Positions 26,311-35,591 of a stretch of DNA of 64,000 nt are shown here, piece by piece. The stretch spans positions 2,604,001 through 2,668,000 of the forward strand of contig NZ_OY764327.1 of NCBI RefSeq assembly GCF_963668385.1, given 5' to 3'. This stretch comes from an uncultured Carboxylicivirga sp. GTDB lineage: Bacteria; Bacteroidota; Bacteroidia; Bacteroidales; Marinilabiliaceae. The position numbers were made by a program, and so were the translations under genes. The stretch's first letter is position 1, and each line of letters begins with the position of its first letter. The notes under the pieces are model-generated. The model had not been told where the DNA came from and did not search any database. It worked only from the letters and a program-made list of their open reading frames with translations.

Positions 26311-27297
26311 ATGAAATATTTGTATTTAATTTCTTGCTTACTTTTTTCGATGGTATCCATAACGGCTCAGCCAAAAGTTAAGCAAAATATTCCTTTGGAC
26401 TCTATTGTATTAAGCGATCCGTTTATTTTAGCCGATAAGGCATCTCACTTGTATTATATGACAGGAACCGGAGGTTTGTTATGGAAAAGCCCTGATTTAA
26501 AACATTGGGAAGGTCCGTATAAAGTGGCGCAAACCGATTCTAATTCATGGATGGGTCCTAAACCAATGATTTGGGCAGCTGAATTGCATCACTATAAAAA
26601 CAAGTATTATTACTTTGCTACATTTACCAACAGGGCAGTAATTACCGATACAGTAAGAGGTAATGCCATTGAAAGAAGAGCATCACATATATTAGTTAGC
26701 GATAAGCCTGATGGCCCTTATGTACCTATGCAAGATTCGATTTATCTACCCGCTGATATTCCTACTTTGGATGGAACCTTTTGGGTTGATACCGACAATA
26801 AACCTTACATGATTTATTGTGGAGAGTGGCTCAAAAACTGGAATGGCACAATGGAAAAGATTGAGCTAAAACCCGATTTAAGTGGATCGATAGGTGAGGG
26901 GCATGTTCTTTTTAGAGCCAGCGATTCACCTTGGAATAGAGAAAAGGATGAAAATGGGGATGATACATTCAATAAAGTAACCGATGGGCCTTATCTATTT
27001 AAAACAGCTACTGGTAAATTAGGCATGATTTGGACCAGTTGGGTGTATGATGTTTATACGCAGGGGGTAGCTTATTCAAAAAGTGGAACGCTTGATGGTC
27101 CTTGGATTCAGGAACAAGACCCCATAACTCCACCTAACTTTGGACACGGAATGTTGTTTAAAACATTTGATGGGCAGTGGCTAATGTCGGTGCATAGTCA
27201 TAAGGTGGTTGCTGGTCGATATATTAGGGTTCCTCACTTGTTCAAAGTTGATCTATCGGGCCATAAATTAGTGGTGGGCGATATTTACAAACCTTAA
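26311..27297 (+). CDS. Glycoside hydrolase family 43
   Basis: A 328-residue exported enzyme (signal MKYLYLISCLLFSMVSITAQ) with the five-bladed propeller pattern of GH43: catalytic base D36 in LSDPFILAD, the second-blade IWAAELHHYKNKYYYFAT, D154 in DGTFWVD (pKa modulator region), and VTDGPYLFK around residue 225, where the general acid is expected. That last position reads Asp rather than the Glu of most characterised members. GH43 enzymes release arabinose or xylose from plant and algal polysaccharides. It is followed 13 bases later by an SGNH hydrolase and faces a TPR-AraC regulator, an arrangement typical of a small carbohydrate-use locus without SusCD. Confidence 0.9.
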   Translation: MKYLYLISCLLFSMVSITAQPKVKQNIPLDSIVLSDPFILADKASHLYYMTGTGGLLWKSPDLKHWEGPYKVAQTDSNSWMGPKPMIWAAELHHYKNKYYYFATFTNRAVITDTVRGNAIERRASHILVSDKPDGPYVPMQDSIYLPADIPTLDGTFWVDTDNKPYMIYCGEWLKNWNGTMEKIELKPDLSGSIGEGHVLFRASDSPWNREKDENGDDTFNKVTDGPYLFKTATGKLGMIWTSWVYDVYTQGVAYSKSGTLDGPWIQEQDPITPPNFGHGMLFKTFDGQWLMSVHSHKVVAGRYIRVPHLFKVDLSGHKLVVGDIYKP

Positions 27298-27310
27298 ATA
27301 AAAAACAACT

Positions 27311-27991
27311 ATGAAAAACTTAACGTTAATCTTTTTTCTGATTGCAATGATCTTTTTTAGTAAAAATACCGATGCACAGGATTGGCCCAATCTCGAACGT
27401 TTCAGGGCCGAAAATCAACAGCTGCACAAGCCGGCTAAAAAGGAAAATAGAGTGGTGTTTATGGGTAATTCAATTACTGAAGGTTGGAGCCAGCATCATC
27501 CCGAATTCTTTAAAGATAAACCCTATATTAACCGGGGCATAAGTGGTCAAACAACACCGCAGATGTTAATTCGTTTCCGACCCGATGTTATTGACCTGGA
27601 GCCTAAAGTGGTTGTGATCTTAGCTGGTATTAATGATATAGCTGGTAATACTGGGCCATCAACGCTTAAGATGATAGCTGATAATATCAAATCCATGGCC
27701 GAATTAGCCAAGGCTAATAAAATTAAAGTGGTATTGTGTTCGGTTCTTCCGGCCAATGATTTTCCATGGAATCCGGGAACAGAGCCTGCAGATAAAGTTA
27801 TAGAGCTGAATCAGATGATTAAAACATATGCTGAGTCTAATAAAATTATCTATGTCGATTATTTTTCACAAATGGTGGATGATCAAAAAGGCTTAAAAAG
27901 TGAATTAACCTACGATGGAGTTCACCCAACCAAAGCTGGTTATCAGGTAATGGAACCATTGGTCGAGGCTGCTATTAAAAAAGCATTATAA
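27311..27991 (+). CDS. SGNH/GDSL-family hydrolase
   Basis: A 226-residue exported protein (leader to about residue 22, ending TDAQ). The SGNH blocks are clear: block I FMGNSITEGW with the nucleophile Ser, block II glycine in RGISGQTTPQM, block III asparagine in LAGINDIAGN, and block V YDGVHPTKAGY with the Asp and His. Family members are esterases acting on acetylated sugars, lysophospholipids or similar. The neighbouring GH43 gene suggests a carbohydrate esterase that removes acetyl groups so the glycosidase can work; the pair is probably cotranscribed. Confidence 0.92.
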   Translation: MKNLTLIFFLIAMIFFSKNTDAQDWPNLERFRAENQQLHKPAKKENRVVFMGNSITEGWSQHHPEFFKDKPYINRGISGQTTPQMLIRFRPDVIDLEPKVVVILAGINDIAGNTGPSTLKMIADNIKSMAELAKANKIKVVLCSVLPANDFPWNPGTEPADKVIELNQMIKTYAESNKIIYVDYFSQMVDDQKGLKSELTYDGVHPTKAGYQVMEPLVEAAIKKAL

Positions 27992-28007
27992 ACACTTTAC
28001 TAAATAA

Positions 28008-28037
28008 AGTCCACCACTTAGTAAGTTGGTGGATTTT
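28008..28037 (+). terminator. Intrinsic terminator after the GH43-SGNH pair
   Basis: TCCACCA pairs with TGGTGGA over a ten-base loop followed by TTTT; the T run is short. Confidence 0.7.
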
Positions 28038-28080
28038 GCTTTAATAGAGCAAGCATTTAGTCATACTTTTATGGCTTGTT

Positions 28081-29997
28081 CTATATGCCTTTCTCTATTA
28101 TTATAGCTTTTCTGAACTGAGTTGGGGTAATACCCACTTCATTTTTGAATGCATTGTAAAATGTAGATTGAGACGAAAAACCGGCTTCAAAGCCTATTTG
28201 TTTCATTAAAACATTCTCGTCTTTGCTTTCTGTAATTTTCTTCTTGCAATAATCTATTCGGTAACGGTTAATTAGAGTATTAAAATTGCATTCGAATTCT
28301 TTGTTTATAAGCTGCGAAACATAGGTGATATTTGTATTGAGCCTTTTTGCCATAATGTCCAGCGTTAATTCCTTTTGCCGAAAAATTTGGTCATCATCCA
28401 AGAGTTTAAGTAGTGTAGCCATTAATCTATTTTCGTTTGAATTAATAGGTTGTGCAGATTTTTCCTTTAATAATGAGTTAATTAAGTTTTGTCGCTGTTG
28501 TGTCTCTAGATGTTGTTTGTATATGCTTTGAATAGCTCGGCTTCTTATCTTTTTATTTACAATTATTAATACTGATAAGGAAATAAGTAGAAGCATAATC
28601 ATGCTGATACCTATAATAGTATTGCGTTTGATTTTTATTTCTTGTTTTTGAATGGCTATGGTATGATCTTTTTCTTGTGTTTCATATCTAACAAGTAACT
28701 TTTCTAATTTATCTGAAGCATTTCGTTGATCTACCTCATTTTTTAAAGTCAAGTACGAGGTTATGTATTTAATTGCTTCAGGGTAATTCTTTTCTTTTTT
28801 GTACAAGTTAAAAAAGCTCTTATTTATTATCGACTTCCAATATACAGATTCAAGTGAGTCGGACAGGTTAAGGGCCATATTCAGATATTTTTTGGCCATA
28901 ACACTATTATTGTTCTCCATATAAGCTTTACCCAAAGAGTTTATACATCTTATTAAAGATAAATTTTGAGCATTATCTTTTAGTTTATAATTGTAGGCTT
29001 CTTTGTAATAATTAATGGCATTATTATAATCTCCTTGTAATCGATAAAAGTTACCAAAGTTGGTTAAAGCTACTGCTAAGGATTCGCTATGATGTATGCT
29101 TCGAGCATAATCAACTGCCTTTTGAAAATATGTTTTAGCCTTATCCCATTTTTTCATCTCGGCATATATAATACCCATTCCTTCGTAACTCTTTCGTTGT
29201 TGAATGGGTGAATGCACTTGCTGACAGAGTTCCATGTATTTTTGCTGCCATTTCAATGCTTCCTCAAATCGTTTTTCTTTACGGTAAATTCGACAAATGT
29301 TTATGTATACATTTAGGAGGCAATGCATATTCCCATTTTTTTTACACAAAATCATACTCTGGGTAAGGTGTTCATAGGCTTCTGGAAAATAGCTGCGCCG
29401 ACGATAACCAACACCAAGCAGGTACTGGTACGAATCTCTTTCTTCTGTAATCTGATAAGTAGCTAAAATACTATCAGCCCTATAGAGTAAGGGTTCTGCT
29501 TGCTCATATTTTTCTTCGTTCATGAGGTATAAAGCACGAGCTCCAATGCAACTTGCCTGGTATTGTGGTTTTTTGAGTTTTTGTGCTAACGTTTCAGACT
29601 TAGTTATATAGTTTCTGAATTTATCATCTAAAATTAAATCAGCTGCATCTCTGGCGGCATTAATATAAAACAAAAACAGAAGAGAGTCTTCTTTATGTAG
29701 GTAGCTTAATCCATTTTCGAAACAAAGTAACGAGCTATCAATTTGTCGGTTTTTTCGATAATGTGTTGCATGTATATATTCTATTTTAGCACGGCTTATG
29801 TCCGATAATGGTTGATGAAGGTATGGTTTTATCCTTTCGCAAAAATCAAGCGATGATTGTTGTAATGTTCGTGAATTACTTTTTGCGTTTTGATATATTG
29901 AATCAATCTTAATGTCTGCTTCAGTTATGTCTTTTTTATGGCAACTGATGATAAAAAAAGGCAATATCATCAGCAGTAGCTTTTTTGCTTGCTTCAT
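28081..29997 (-). CDS. TPR-containing AraC-type transcriptional regulator
   Basis: A 638-residue membrane-linked regulator. It starts with a lipoprotein-like leader (lipobox FIISC, Cys19), has a long run of TPR repeats (about residues 40-420, for example WDKAKTYFQKAVDYA), one transmembrane helix at about 457-480, a short basic coiled segment, and a C-terminal AraC DNA-binding domain (about 530-638) with both helix-turn-helix units, ending FSSQSTFYNAFKNEVGITPTQFRKA. This architecture senses a signal in the periplasm and regulates genes directly from the membrane. It is convergent with the GH43-SGNH pair, which is its most likely target by proximity. Its own promoter may be the -7 box at 30082-30089. 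Confidence 0.9.
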   Translation of the reverse strand: MKQAKKLLLMILPFFIISCHKKDITEADIKIDSIYQNAKSNSRTLQQSSLDFCERIKPYLHQPLSDISRAKIEYIHATHYRKNRQIDSSLLCFENGLSYLHKEDSLLFLFYINAARDAADLILDDKFRNYITKSETLAQKLKKPQYQASCIGARALYLMNEEKYEQAEPLLYRADSILATYQITEERDSYQYLLGVGYRRRSYFPEAYEHLTQSMILCKKNGNMHCLLNVYINICRIYRKEKRFEEALKWQQKYMELCQQVHSPIQQRKSYEGMGIIYAEMKKWDKAKTYFQKAVDYARSIHHSESLAVALTNFGNFYRLQGDYNNAINYYKEAYNYKLKDNAQNLSLIRCINSLGKAYMENNNSVMAKKYLNMALNLSDSLESVYWKSIINKSFFNLYKKEKNYPEAIKYITSYLTLKNEVDQRNASDKLEKLLVRYETQEKDHTIAIQKQEIKIKRNTIIGISMIMLLLISLSVLIIVNKKIRSRAIQSIYKQHLETQQRQNLINSLLKEKSAQPINSNENRLMATLLKLLDDDQIFRQKELTLDIMAKRLNTNITYVSQLINKEFECNFNTLINRYRIDYCKKKITESKDENVLMKQIGFEAGFSSQSTFYNAFKNEVGITPTQFRKAIIIEKGI

Positions 29998-30324
29998 TTT
30001 AAGATTTGGACTGTTTGTTTAATTTTTATGTGTGAAATCAGATGACTTTCATGTGATAATGAGAGCTTTCTGAAAGTATTGCAAAATTACATAATAATAT
30101 TGAACAAGAAAAAGCAATGCTTTCAAAATTTACCCGAATTCCGGATGTTTTAAAACTGTTCCGAGATCTTTAAAACTCCTAACAATCCTTACGTATAGCC
30201 GTATCTGTAGTTATTTTCGCCACCTGAATTTGAATGCATACTAGTAGCTAATCAGAGTGGTTTTTTGATAAAACAGGAGCGTGTAAATTACTAATTAATT
30301 GTATATGTTAAATAATAATGAAGT
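29998..30324. other. Divergent intergenic region with promoter candidates
   Basis: 327 bases between the TPR-AraC gene and the unknown exported protein. It includes the minus-strand -7 box at 30082-30089 and, on the plus strand, TATTTTCG near 30213, a one-base variant of TAnnTTTG followed by CCACC. No open reading frame or RNA gene was seen. Confidence 0.4.
30082..30089 (-). promoter_or_regulatory. Candidate promoter of the TPR-AraC gene (-7 element)
   Basis: TAATTTTG on the minus strand fits TAnnTTTG, with TTG 15 bases upstream (30105-30107). The leader would be about 75 bases. Confidence 0.42.
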
Positions 30325-31152
30325 ATGAAAAGGATTAAAGTGTCTTTAGGAGTATTGCTTTTTTGTACCGTCTTAATGGCTCAGAAAAAAGATGTGGAAT
30401 GTGTTACTTTCCGAAAAGGATTTGACGAATTTCCATTGCCCGGGAAAGGGATAATAACCTTAACTGACGGTATGCAGATACCAGGTGAATTTCGAAGCGG
30501 AATGGTTGTAAAAATGGATAAATGGCAGTGGTACGACAAAAAAAATCAGTTACACCAAATAAAGGAGAAGGATGTAAAACGAGTAGAGTTCTATCCCGAT
30601 AAGCAGTTTGTTGATAAGGATATTGAAGTTGATGTAAGTATAAATATTGGAGGTAAGAGTGCAACTGATGTAGAATCTAAAAATTTACCTTTTAATATTA
30701 CTCAATTTAAAGATTTTGATACCGAAAAATACTATCAGCCAGTTGTGTTAGAAAGAGTGGTAAAGAGTATTGGTAAAAATGGGGATGAGAAATCGGATTT
30801 AATGTTGCTGGTTAATAATGGTTTTGATAGCAAATACAAAGTATATGTGCCTTTGGGAGCTAAGCAGGTATCCTTCGGTCGAGAATTGAATATACCGGGT
30901 ATGTTGTTAGGGATAGGTAAAGAAATGGGAGACTATTATAAAACAATCAGGGTACAAAAAGTCGGCTCAAAAGAGAGTGTGGTTCTTAAGAATCCGGCTT
31001 TATTTTCCTTTTGGATAGGAAGCTTTCGTAATAAAGAATTTGTGGATTTGTTTGGTGATAATACTCGTTTTATGCAAGAGTGTTATCCTAAATCGATGAA
31101 ACGAAAATTCAAATATACTCCGGAGTTCTTCTGGGTATACGATCATTTGTAA
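30325..31152 (+). CDS. Exported protein of unknown function
   Basis: A 275-residue protein with a signal peptide (MKRIKVSLGVLLFCTVLMAQ). The mature protein is rich in beta-strand pattern and lysine; near its start it has ITLTDGMQIPGEFRSG, then WQWYDKKNQLHQIKEKDVKRVEFYP, which looks like a small beta-barrel module in which a 'DGxxxxGxF' turn is followed by a 'hxxxxVxxhxf' strand. No known domain is recognised. The next gene, an unknown lipoprotein, begins 53 bases downstream on the same strand, so the two may be cotranscribed. Confidence 0.72.
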   Translation: MKRIKVSLGVLLFCTVLMAQKKDVECVTFRKGFDEFPLPGKGIITLTDGMQIPGEFRSGMVVKMDKWQWYDKKNQLHQIKEKDVKRVEFYPDKQFVDKDIEVDVSINIGGKSATDVESKNLPFNITQFKDFDTEKYYQPVVLERVVKSIGKNGDEKSDLMLLVNNGFDSKYKVYVPLGAKQVSFGRELNIPGMLLGIGKEMGDYYKTIRVQKVGSKESVVLKNPALFSFWIGSFRNKEFVDLFGDNTRFMQECYPKSMKRKFKYTPEFFWVYDHL

Positions 31153-31205
31153 TTCTGAAACAGTAGATAAATAATCAAAATTTAATTTTATTAAAAAGAT
31201 AAGAA

Positions 31206-31955
31206 ATGAAAAGATTAAACCTTTTGTGGGCTCTTATGGCCTTATTAATAGTTACGTCGTGTTCTAAAGACGATGAGCCAGGAAATGGCTTTGCATATTC
31301 AGATGAGAATTTAGTAGGTGTTTATAATCTGGAAGAAGTTCAGTCTGATGGTGATGTATGGACTGCTGAGTTAATTCTTATGGAAGATGGCACAGCTAGT
31401 TATAAATCCTACATAGATGGTTCTTTAAGTTTTGGTTACGAGGATTTAACATGGGGTCATTTGTGGTCGGATGTAAGGAGTGAAGGTCAGAATTATGAAG
31501 CGGTAGAAACCTATTTGTCTGATGGATCCAGACATCTTAATTTTATGGTAAAAACTAATACTGATGGATCTATTTACCTCAAAGGTATTGGCGTTTTTAA
31601 TAAAACGGGTGTTATAAGTGATTTGGATGATAAAAATGATGGGCAATCAGATACAACTACTGAATATGACGAAGCTGACTTTATTGGAAAGTGGATTAAT
31701 ACCAGTTGGGATGTGTATATTGATTTAAAAGCTGATGGCATTGGAGAACAAAAAGATCCGTCGGAACAAGTTTATGATGTTAGCTGGAATATTGAAAAAG
31801 TTGAATCAGTTGATGATCAAGGAAACGACGTTATGGTTGATGCTATTGTTATTACTGATGATTCGGATATGTTTACTCAGCTAATTATTGAAAATGTAAA
31901 TAATGTAATAACATTATATGACGAGGACAATACTATTCGATATTCTAAAGAGTAG
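31206..31955 (+). CDS. Lipocalin-like lipoprotein of unknown function
   Basis: A 249-residue lipoprotein (lipobox IVTSC, Cys19, followed by the acidic SKDDEP typical of surface-exposed Bacteroidota lipoproteins). Two similar halves are suggested: LVGVYNLEEVQSDGDVWTAELILMEDG... and FIGKWINTSWDVYIDLKADGIG.... Each opens with 'F/L-x-G-x-W/Y' and then a strand ending in a DG turn, as in lipocalin-like DUF families. No catalytic residues are evident. It is followed by a terminator at 32001-32038. Confidence 0.7.
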   Translation: MKRLNLLWALMALLIVTSCSKDDEPGNGFAYSDENLVGVYNLEEVQSDGDVWTAELILMEDGTASYKSYIDGSLSFGYEDLTWGHLWSDVRSEGQNYEAVETYLSDGSRHLNFMVKTNTDGSIYLKGIGVFNKTGVISDLDDKNDGQSDTTTEYDEADFIGKWINTSWDVYIDLKADGIGEQKDPSEQVYDVSWNIEKVESVDDQGNDVMVDAIVITDDSDMFTQLIIENVNNVITLYDEDNTIRYSKE

Positions 31956-32000
31956 TTGATAAGGTTTAAGTTGCTCTGATCTTACCTTAGATTTGAGATT

Positions 32001-32038
32001 AATTGGTCATCTTTTGTTTTAGATGGCCAATTTTTTTT
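32001..32038 (+). terminator. Intrinsic terminator
   Basis: AATTGGTCATC pairs with GATGGCCAATT (one mismatch) across a ten-base loop and runs into eight T residues. A TAGATTTG box just upstream (31988-31995) could be a -7 element but lies before this terminator. Confidence 0.82.
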
Positions 32039-32134
32039 GTTGTATTGCGAAGGATTTTTTTTGCGATAGAGTCAAATAAAACAGATTGCCTATCAGCAAA
32101 AGATGCAAATGCTAATAATAGTAACAGAACAAAA

Positions 32135-32659
32135 ATGGATAAACAAGGAAAAAAATCGATTCATAAGTTGATGCGTTCGTTGCATCGTGATATTGGATTC
32201 CTGGTAATAGGTATGACACTTATTTATGCCATCAGTGGCATCGTTTTAATTTATCGCGATACCAATGTTTTTAAAATTGAACAGCTTGTTGAAAAGAAAC
32301 TGGAACCGGGTATTACCGATAATAACTTGGGAAGTGCATTACATATGCGTCATTTCAGGGTTCAGAAAACCGAAGGTGACGTGGTGTATTTTAATACCGA
32401 CGGTACTTATAATAAAATAAGTGGAGATGTGAAGTACACATCAACTACCTATCCTCAATGGATTCAGAAAATGAATGGTTTGCACATGTCGCCAAGCAGC
32501 AAAGTTTTACATTGGTTCGGATTGGTTTACGGTATTGCGCTTGCCTTTCTTGCTATTTCATCATTTTGGATGTTTAAAGTTAGCAGTCGCTTTTTTAAAC
32601 GAGGTATGATATTTACTGCGGTAGGTCTGATTTTAGCAATTATTTTATTGTCTGTATAA
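32135..32659 (+). CDS. PepSY-associated transmembrane protein
   Basis: A 174-residue inner-membrane protein. I start at the ATG at 32135 (MDKQGKKSIHKLMRSLHRDIGF); the longer frame upstream covers the preceding terminator. Pattern: N-terminal basic KLMRSLHRDIGFLVIGMTLIYA transmembrane helix with the conserved His near its start, a periplasmic loop of about 85 residues, an HWFGLVYGIAL helix with a second histidine, and a final hydrophobic helix. This is the short PepSY_TM-type architecture often linked to iron uptake or reductases. Role unknown. A strong bidirectional terminator follows directly. Confidence 0.82.
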   Translation: MDKQGKKSIHKLMRSLHRDIGFLVIGMTLIYAISGIVLIYRDTNVFKIEQLVEKKLEPGITDNNLGSALHMRHFRVQKTEGDVVYFNTDGTYNKISGDVKYTSTTYPQWIQKMNGLHMSPSSKVLHWFGLVYGIALAFLAISSFWMFKVSSRFFKRGMIFTAVGLILAIILLSV

Positions 32660-32663
32660 ATTT

Positions 32664-32705
32664 AATAAGTGGCATGTTATGAGTGGTCATGCCACTTATT
32701 TTTTT
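32664..32705. terminator. Bidirectional intrinsic terminator
   Basis: A 13-base perfect stem, AATAAGTGGCATG with CATGCCACTTATT, and an 11-base loop separates the convergent PepSY and DUF4884 genes and is followed by six T residues. Confidence 0.92.
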
Positions 32706-32706
32706 C

Positions 32707-32973
32707 TTATTCTGCTTTTATATGATTCACCACTTGTGTTTGGGTCGAATCATTTTTACTGCTGGTAACATCTCCGTTACAGTTGGTGAAATACACATAG
32801 TTACCTTCGTCTCTAAAACGATACACCTTACATCCATCGTGCTCAAACAGATATTCAACTGTGTAGCTCGAATTATTTTTGGGAGGTTCGCGTGTTAAAG
32901 GTTGCTCAATATAACATGATTGAAATAACAGTGTTAGTAGTATTATCATACTACCTTTTAAAAGCTGTTTCAT
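32707..32973 (-). CDS. DUF4884-like small lipoprotein
   Basis: An 88-residue lipoprotein. The ATG at 32973 (MKQLLKGSMIILLTLLFQSC) gives a lipobox LFQSC; the longer frame upstream is not needed. The mature part has VEYLFEHDGCKVYRFRDEGNYVYFTNCNG, with two cysteines, which matches my memory of DUF4884 proteins of Bacteroidota. It is probably attached to an envelope membrane; function unknown. The start is only 112 bases from the divergent recQ start, so both promoters share that gap. Confidence 0.8.
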   Translation of the reverse strand: MKQLLKGSMIILLTLLFQSCYIEQPLTREPPKNNSSYTVEYLFEHDGCKVYRFRDEGNYVYFTNCNGDVTSSKNDSTQTQVVNHIKAE

Positions 32974-33084
32974 AATAATTGGGTTAAAATTATACATCAT
33001 CATCTCAACATTCACATAATGCGAAATGTGTTGAAAAGATTTTTGAAATTTATAAAATCTTCCCATTAACTTTATCCTCGCATT

Positions 33085-34992
33085 ATGGATATTTTTACGC
33101 ACATACTAAAACAATACTGGGGCTATACCGAGTTCAGACCATTGCAGGAGGATATTATCCATTCGGTGGCCTCCGGTAAAGATACTCTTGGTTTAATGCC
33201 AACAGGTGGGGGTAAGTCATTGACTTTTCAGGTGCCAGGATTGGCTAAAGAAGGTGTTTGTTTGGTAATTACACCATTAATCGCACTGATGAAAGATCAG
33301 GTGGAGAATTTGCGTAAGCGAGATATAAAAGCGGCAGCTATTCATTCGGGATTAACACGAGATGAAATAAACGTAACATTAGAGAATTGTATTTTTGGAG
33401 GAACCAAGTTTTTGTATCTATCGCCCGAGCGGATTAGTACAGAGTTATTTCTCGAAAAGCTTGTTCATATGCAGGTTTCGATGCTGGCTATTGATGAGGC
33501 TCATTGTATTTCGCAATGGGGATACGATTTTCGTCCATCATACCTTAAAATTGCCGAGATAAGGGAGCATCTGCCCGATGTACCTGTGTTGGCTCTTACT
33601 GCAACTGCCACACCCGAAGTGGTAAAAGATATTCAGCAAAAACTACATTTTAGAGAAGAGAATGTTTTTGAAAAGAGCTTTAAGCGCGATAATCTGGCAT
33701 ATGTGGTTCGCTATTCCGAGGATAAGGAAGATCAACTTTTGAAAGTATTGCAAAAAGTACCCGGAAGTGCCGTGGTGTATGTACGTAATCGTAAAAAAAC
33801 CAAAGAATATGCCGAGCTTTTATTGAAAAATGGTATTTCGGCATCTTCGTTTCATGCAGGTATGCCTCAGGAAGTAAAAGATGAGCGACAAAAACGCTGG
33901 ACAACTGGTGAGATACGTGTAATGGTGTCGACCAATGCCTTTGGTATGGGTATTGATAAACCTGATGTGAGAGTAGTAGTGCATATGGATGCACCCGACT
34001 CATTAGAGGCCTATTTTCAGGAAGCGGGGCGTGCCGGACGAGATGAGAAAAAAGCATATGCTTTACTATTATGGTCTGATAATGATAAGGCCCGACTTAA
34101 AAGAAGCATTCCCTTAACTTTTCCCGAAAAAGAAACCATCCTTAACGTTTACAATGCCTTGGGTAACTTTTTTCAGTTGGCTGTAGGTAGCGGTTTTGGT
34201 ATGGTATACGATTTTGATATGGGGCTGTTTTGCAGTACTTATAAAATGAATGTAATGGTTGTTTACAACAGCCTTAAAATTTTGCAACGTGCCGGATACA
34301 TCGAATTTACCGAGGAATTAAACCTATCGGCAAAAGTCCTATTTATTTTACGGCGCGATGAATTATATAAGTTTCAGGTGGCCAACGAAGCTTACGATAA
34401 TTTTATCAAACTATTGCTGCGCTCGTACACCGGATTGTTTACCGAGTATGTTTCCATTAACGAAGAAGTGCTGGCCAAACGAATGAAGGTGACCCGTCAG
34501 GTGATATACGACTATCTGGTTACCCTGTCAAAGCTAAGGGTAATAAAATTTATTCCTCAACGAAAAACACCGGTAATTAGCTATACCACTTCGCGCGAAG
34601 ATGCCAAATACATCGAACTGCGAAAAGAAGTGTATAAAGATCGGAAAGCTCGATACGAAGATAGGGTGCAAAGTGTAATTGAGTACGGAAGCACCAATCA
34701 TATCTGTCGAAGCAAATTATTATTGAGTTATTTTGGACAGAAAAATGTTGAAAACTGTGGGCAGTGCGATGTGTGTCAGCAAATGAAGAAAACGCATTTA
34801 TCGGTAACTACTTTTGACGAGATAGAGCAAGCGGTAAAGAAAGTGCTCAAGAAACAAGCTCTTACTTTTGAGGAATTATCGCTTAAGTTAGAAGTGGACG
34901 AAACCGATCTGCAAAAGGTGATTCGCTGGTTGGAAGAGTATGAGGTAATCGGCGAAAACGAACAGGGACAATACGAATGGTGGCGCCAATAA
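33085..34992 (+). CDS. recQ: RecQ-family ATP-dependent DNA helicase
   Basis: A 635-residue helicase. Superfamily 2 motifs in order: motif 0 FRPLQEDII, Walker A MPTGGGKSLTFQ, DEAH box AIDEAHCISQWGYDFRPSY, TATAT (motif III), and the motif VI QEAGRAGRD. After the helicase core a zinc-binding region is seen (CRSKLLLSYFGQ, then CGQCDVCQQ) and a winged-helix; the HRDC domain of E. coli RecQ is absent, as in the shorter of the two RecQ paralogues often found in Bacteroidota. It unwinds 3'-5' during recombination and fork repair. No hairpin terminator follows; the repeat array begins about 40 bases downstream. Confidence 0.94.
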   Translation: MDIFTHILKQYWGYTEFRPLQEDIIHSVASGKDTLGLMPTGGGKSLTFQVPGLAKEGVCLVITPLIALMKDQVENLRKRDIKAAAIHSGLTRDEINVTLENCIFGGTKFLYLSPERISTELFLEKLVHMQVSMLAIDEAHCISQWGYDFRPSYLKIAEIREHLPDVPVLALTATATPEVVKDIQQKLHFREENVFEKSFKRDNLAYVVRYSEDKEDQLLKVLQKVPGSAVVYVRNRKKTKEYAELLLKNGISASSFHAGMPQEVKDERQKRWTTGEIRVMVSTNAFGMGIDKPDVRVVVHMDAPDSLEAYFQEAGRAGRDEKKAYALLLWSDNDKARLKRSIPLTFPEKETILNVYNALGNFFQLAVGSGFGMVYDFDMGLFCSTYKMNVMVVYNSLKILQRAGYIEFTEELNLSAKVLFILRRDELYKFQVANEAYDNFIKLLLRSYTGLFTEYVSINEEVLAKRMKVTRQVIYDYLVTLSKLRVIKFIPQRKTPVISYTTSREDAKYIELRKEVYKDRKARYEDRVQSVIEYGSTNHICRSKLLLSYFGQKNVENCGQCDVCQQMKKTHLSVTTFDEIEQAVKKVLKKQALTFEELSLKLEVDETDLQKVIRWLEEYEVIGENEQGQYEWWRQ

Positions 34993-35033
34993 TTAATTAT
35001 TCAATTGTTCAATTTTCAATTGGACGATGAGTC

Positions 35034-35149
35034 GATTCTCAATTAACCGATGATCCAATTTTCGATGCATTAATAAAACGATTAATCGATTTTCGATGAG
35101 TATAGAGAAACATTGTTGCCTTTTTAAATCTGTTAATAACTTTCCAGGT
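35034..35149. repeat. Array: left partial unit
   Basis: 116 bases that match the last 116 bases of unit A (35476-35591) with one visible difference. The array therefore starts in the middle of a unit. Confidence 0.88.
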
Positions 35150-35591
35150 AACTCCGGAGGAGTTTAATATTAATAGCCACGGGTGATTGAACGAAGTGAA
35201 TGCACCCGGGTAATGATAATAAAAAAACTGCCGCACACTCAGTCCTTCTTATCATCACACATCTATTGCGGCAGCAGATAATGTTCTATAATTTTCGATT
35301 AACCGATAATTCAATTTCCGATTATCCATTAAGAAGCTATTGTATAGGTTTCTCTCTTTATGGATATTGCACTATTTGTTTTTATGAAGGCCGGAGGCCT
35401 GACTGTAACAGCGCAGTACGTAAGTGCTGTGTATTTTATGTTGAAGAGGATAGTCCTGAAAGGACGTCTGTAAATGATTTTCAATTAACCGATGATCCAA
35501 TTTTCGATGCATTAATAAAACGATTAATCGATTTTCGATGAGTATAGAGAAACATTGTTGCCTTTTTAAATCTGTTAATAACTTTCCAGGT
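35150..35591. repeat. Array unit A
   Basis: 442 bases. The middle (AGATAATG... to TATTGCACTATTTG) differs most from other units. Its second hairpin has a C-to-A change in the left arm; the fourth has loop GGA. Confidence 0.85.

Noticed and set aside
31988..31995. TAGATTTG as promoter of the PepSY protein gene
   Set aside because: A strong terminator (32001-32038) lies between it and the gene.
32003..32134. N-terminal extension of the PepSY protein upstream of 32135
   Set aside because: The extra 44 codons cover the terminator hairpin and look like translated non-coding sequence; the ATG at 32135 begins right before the conserved basic segment.
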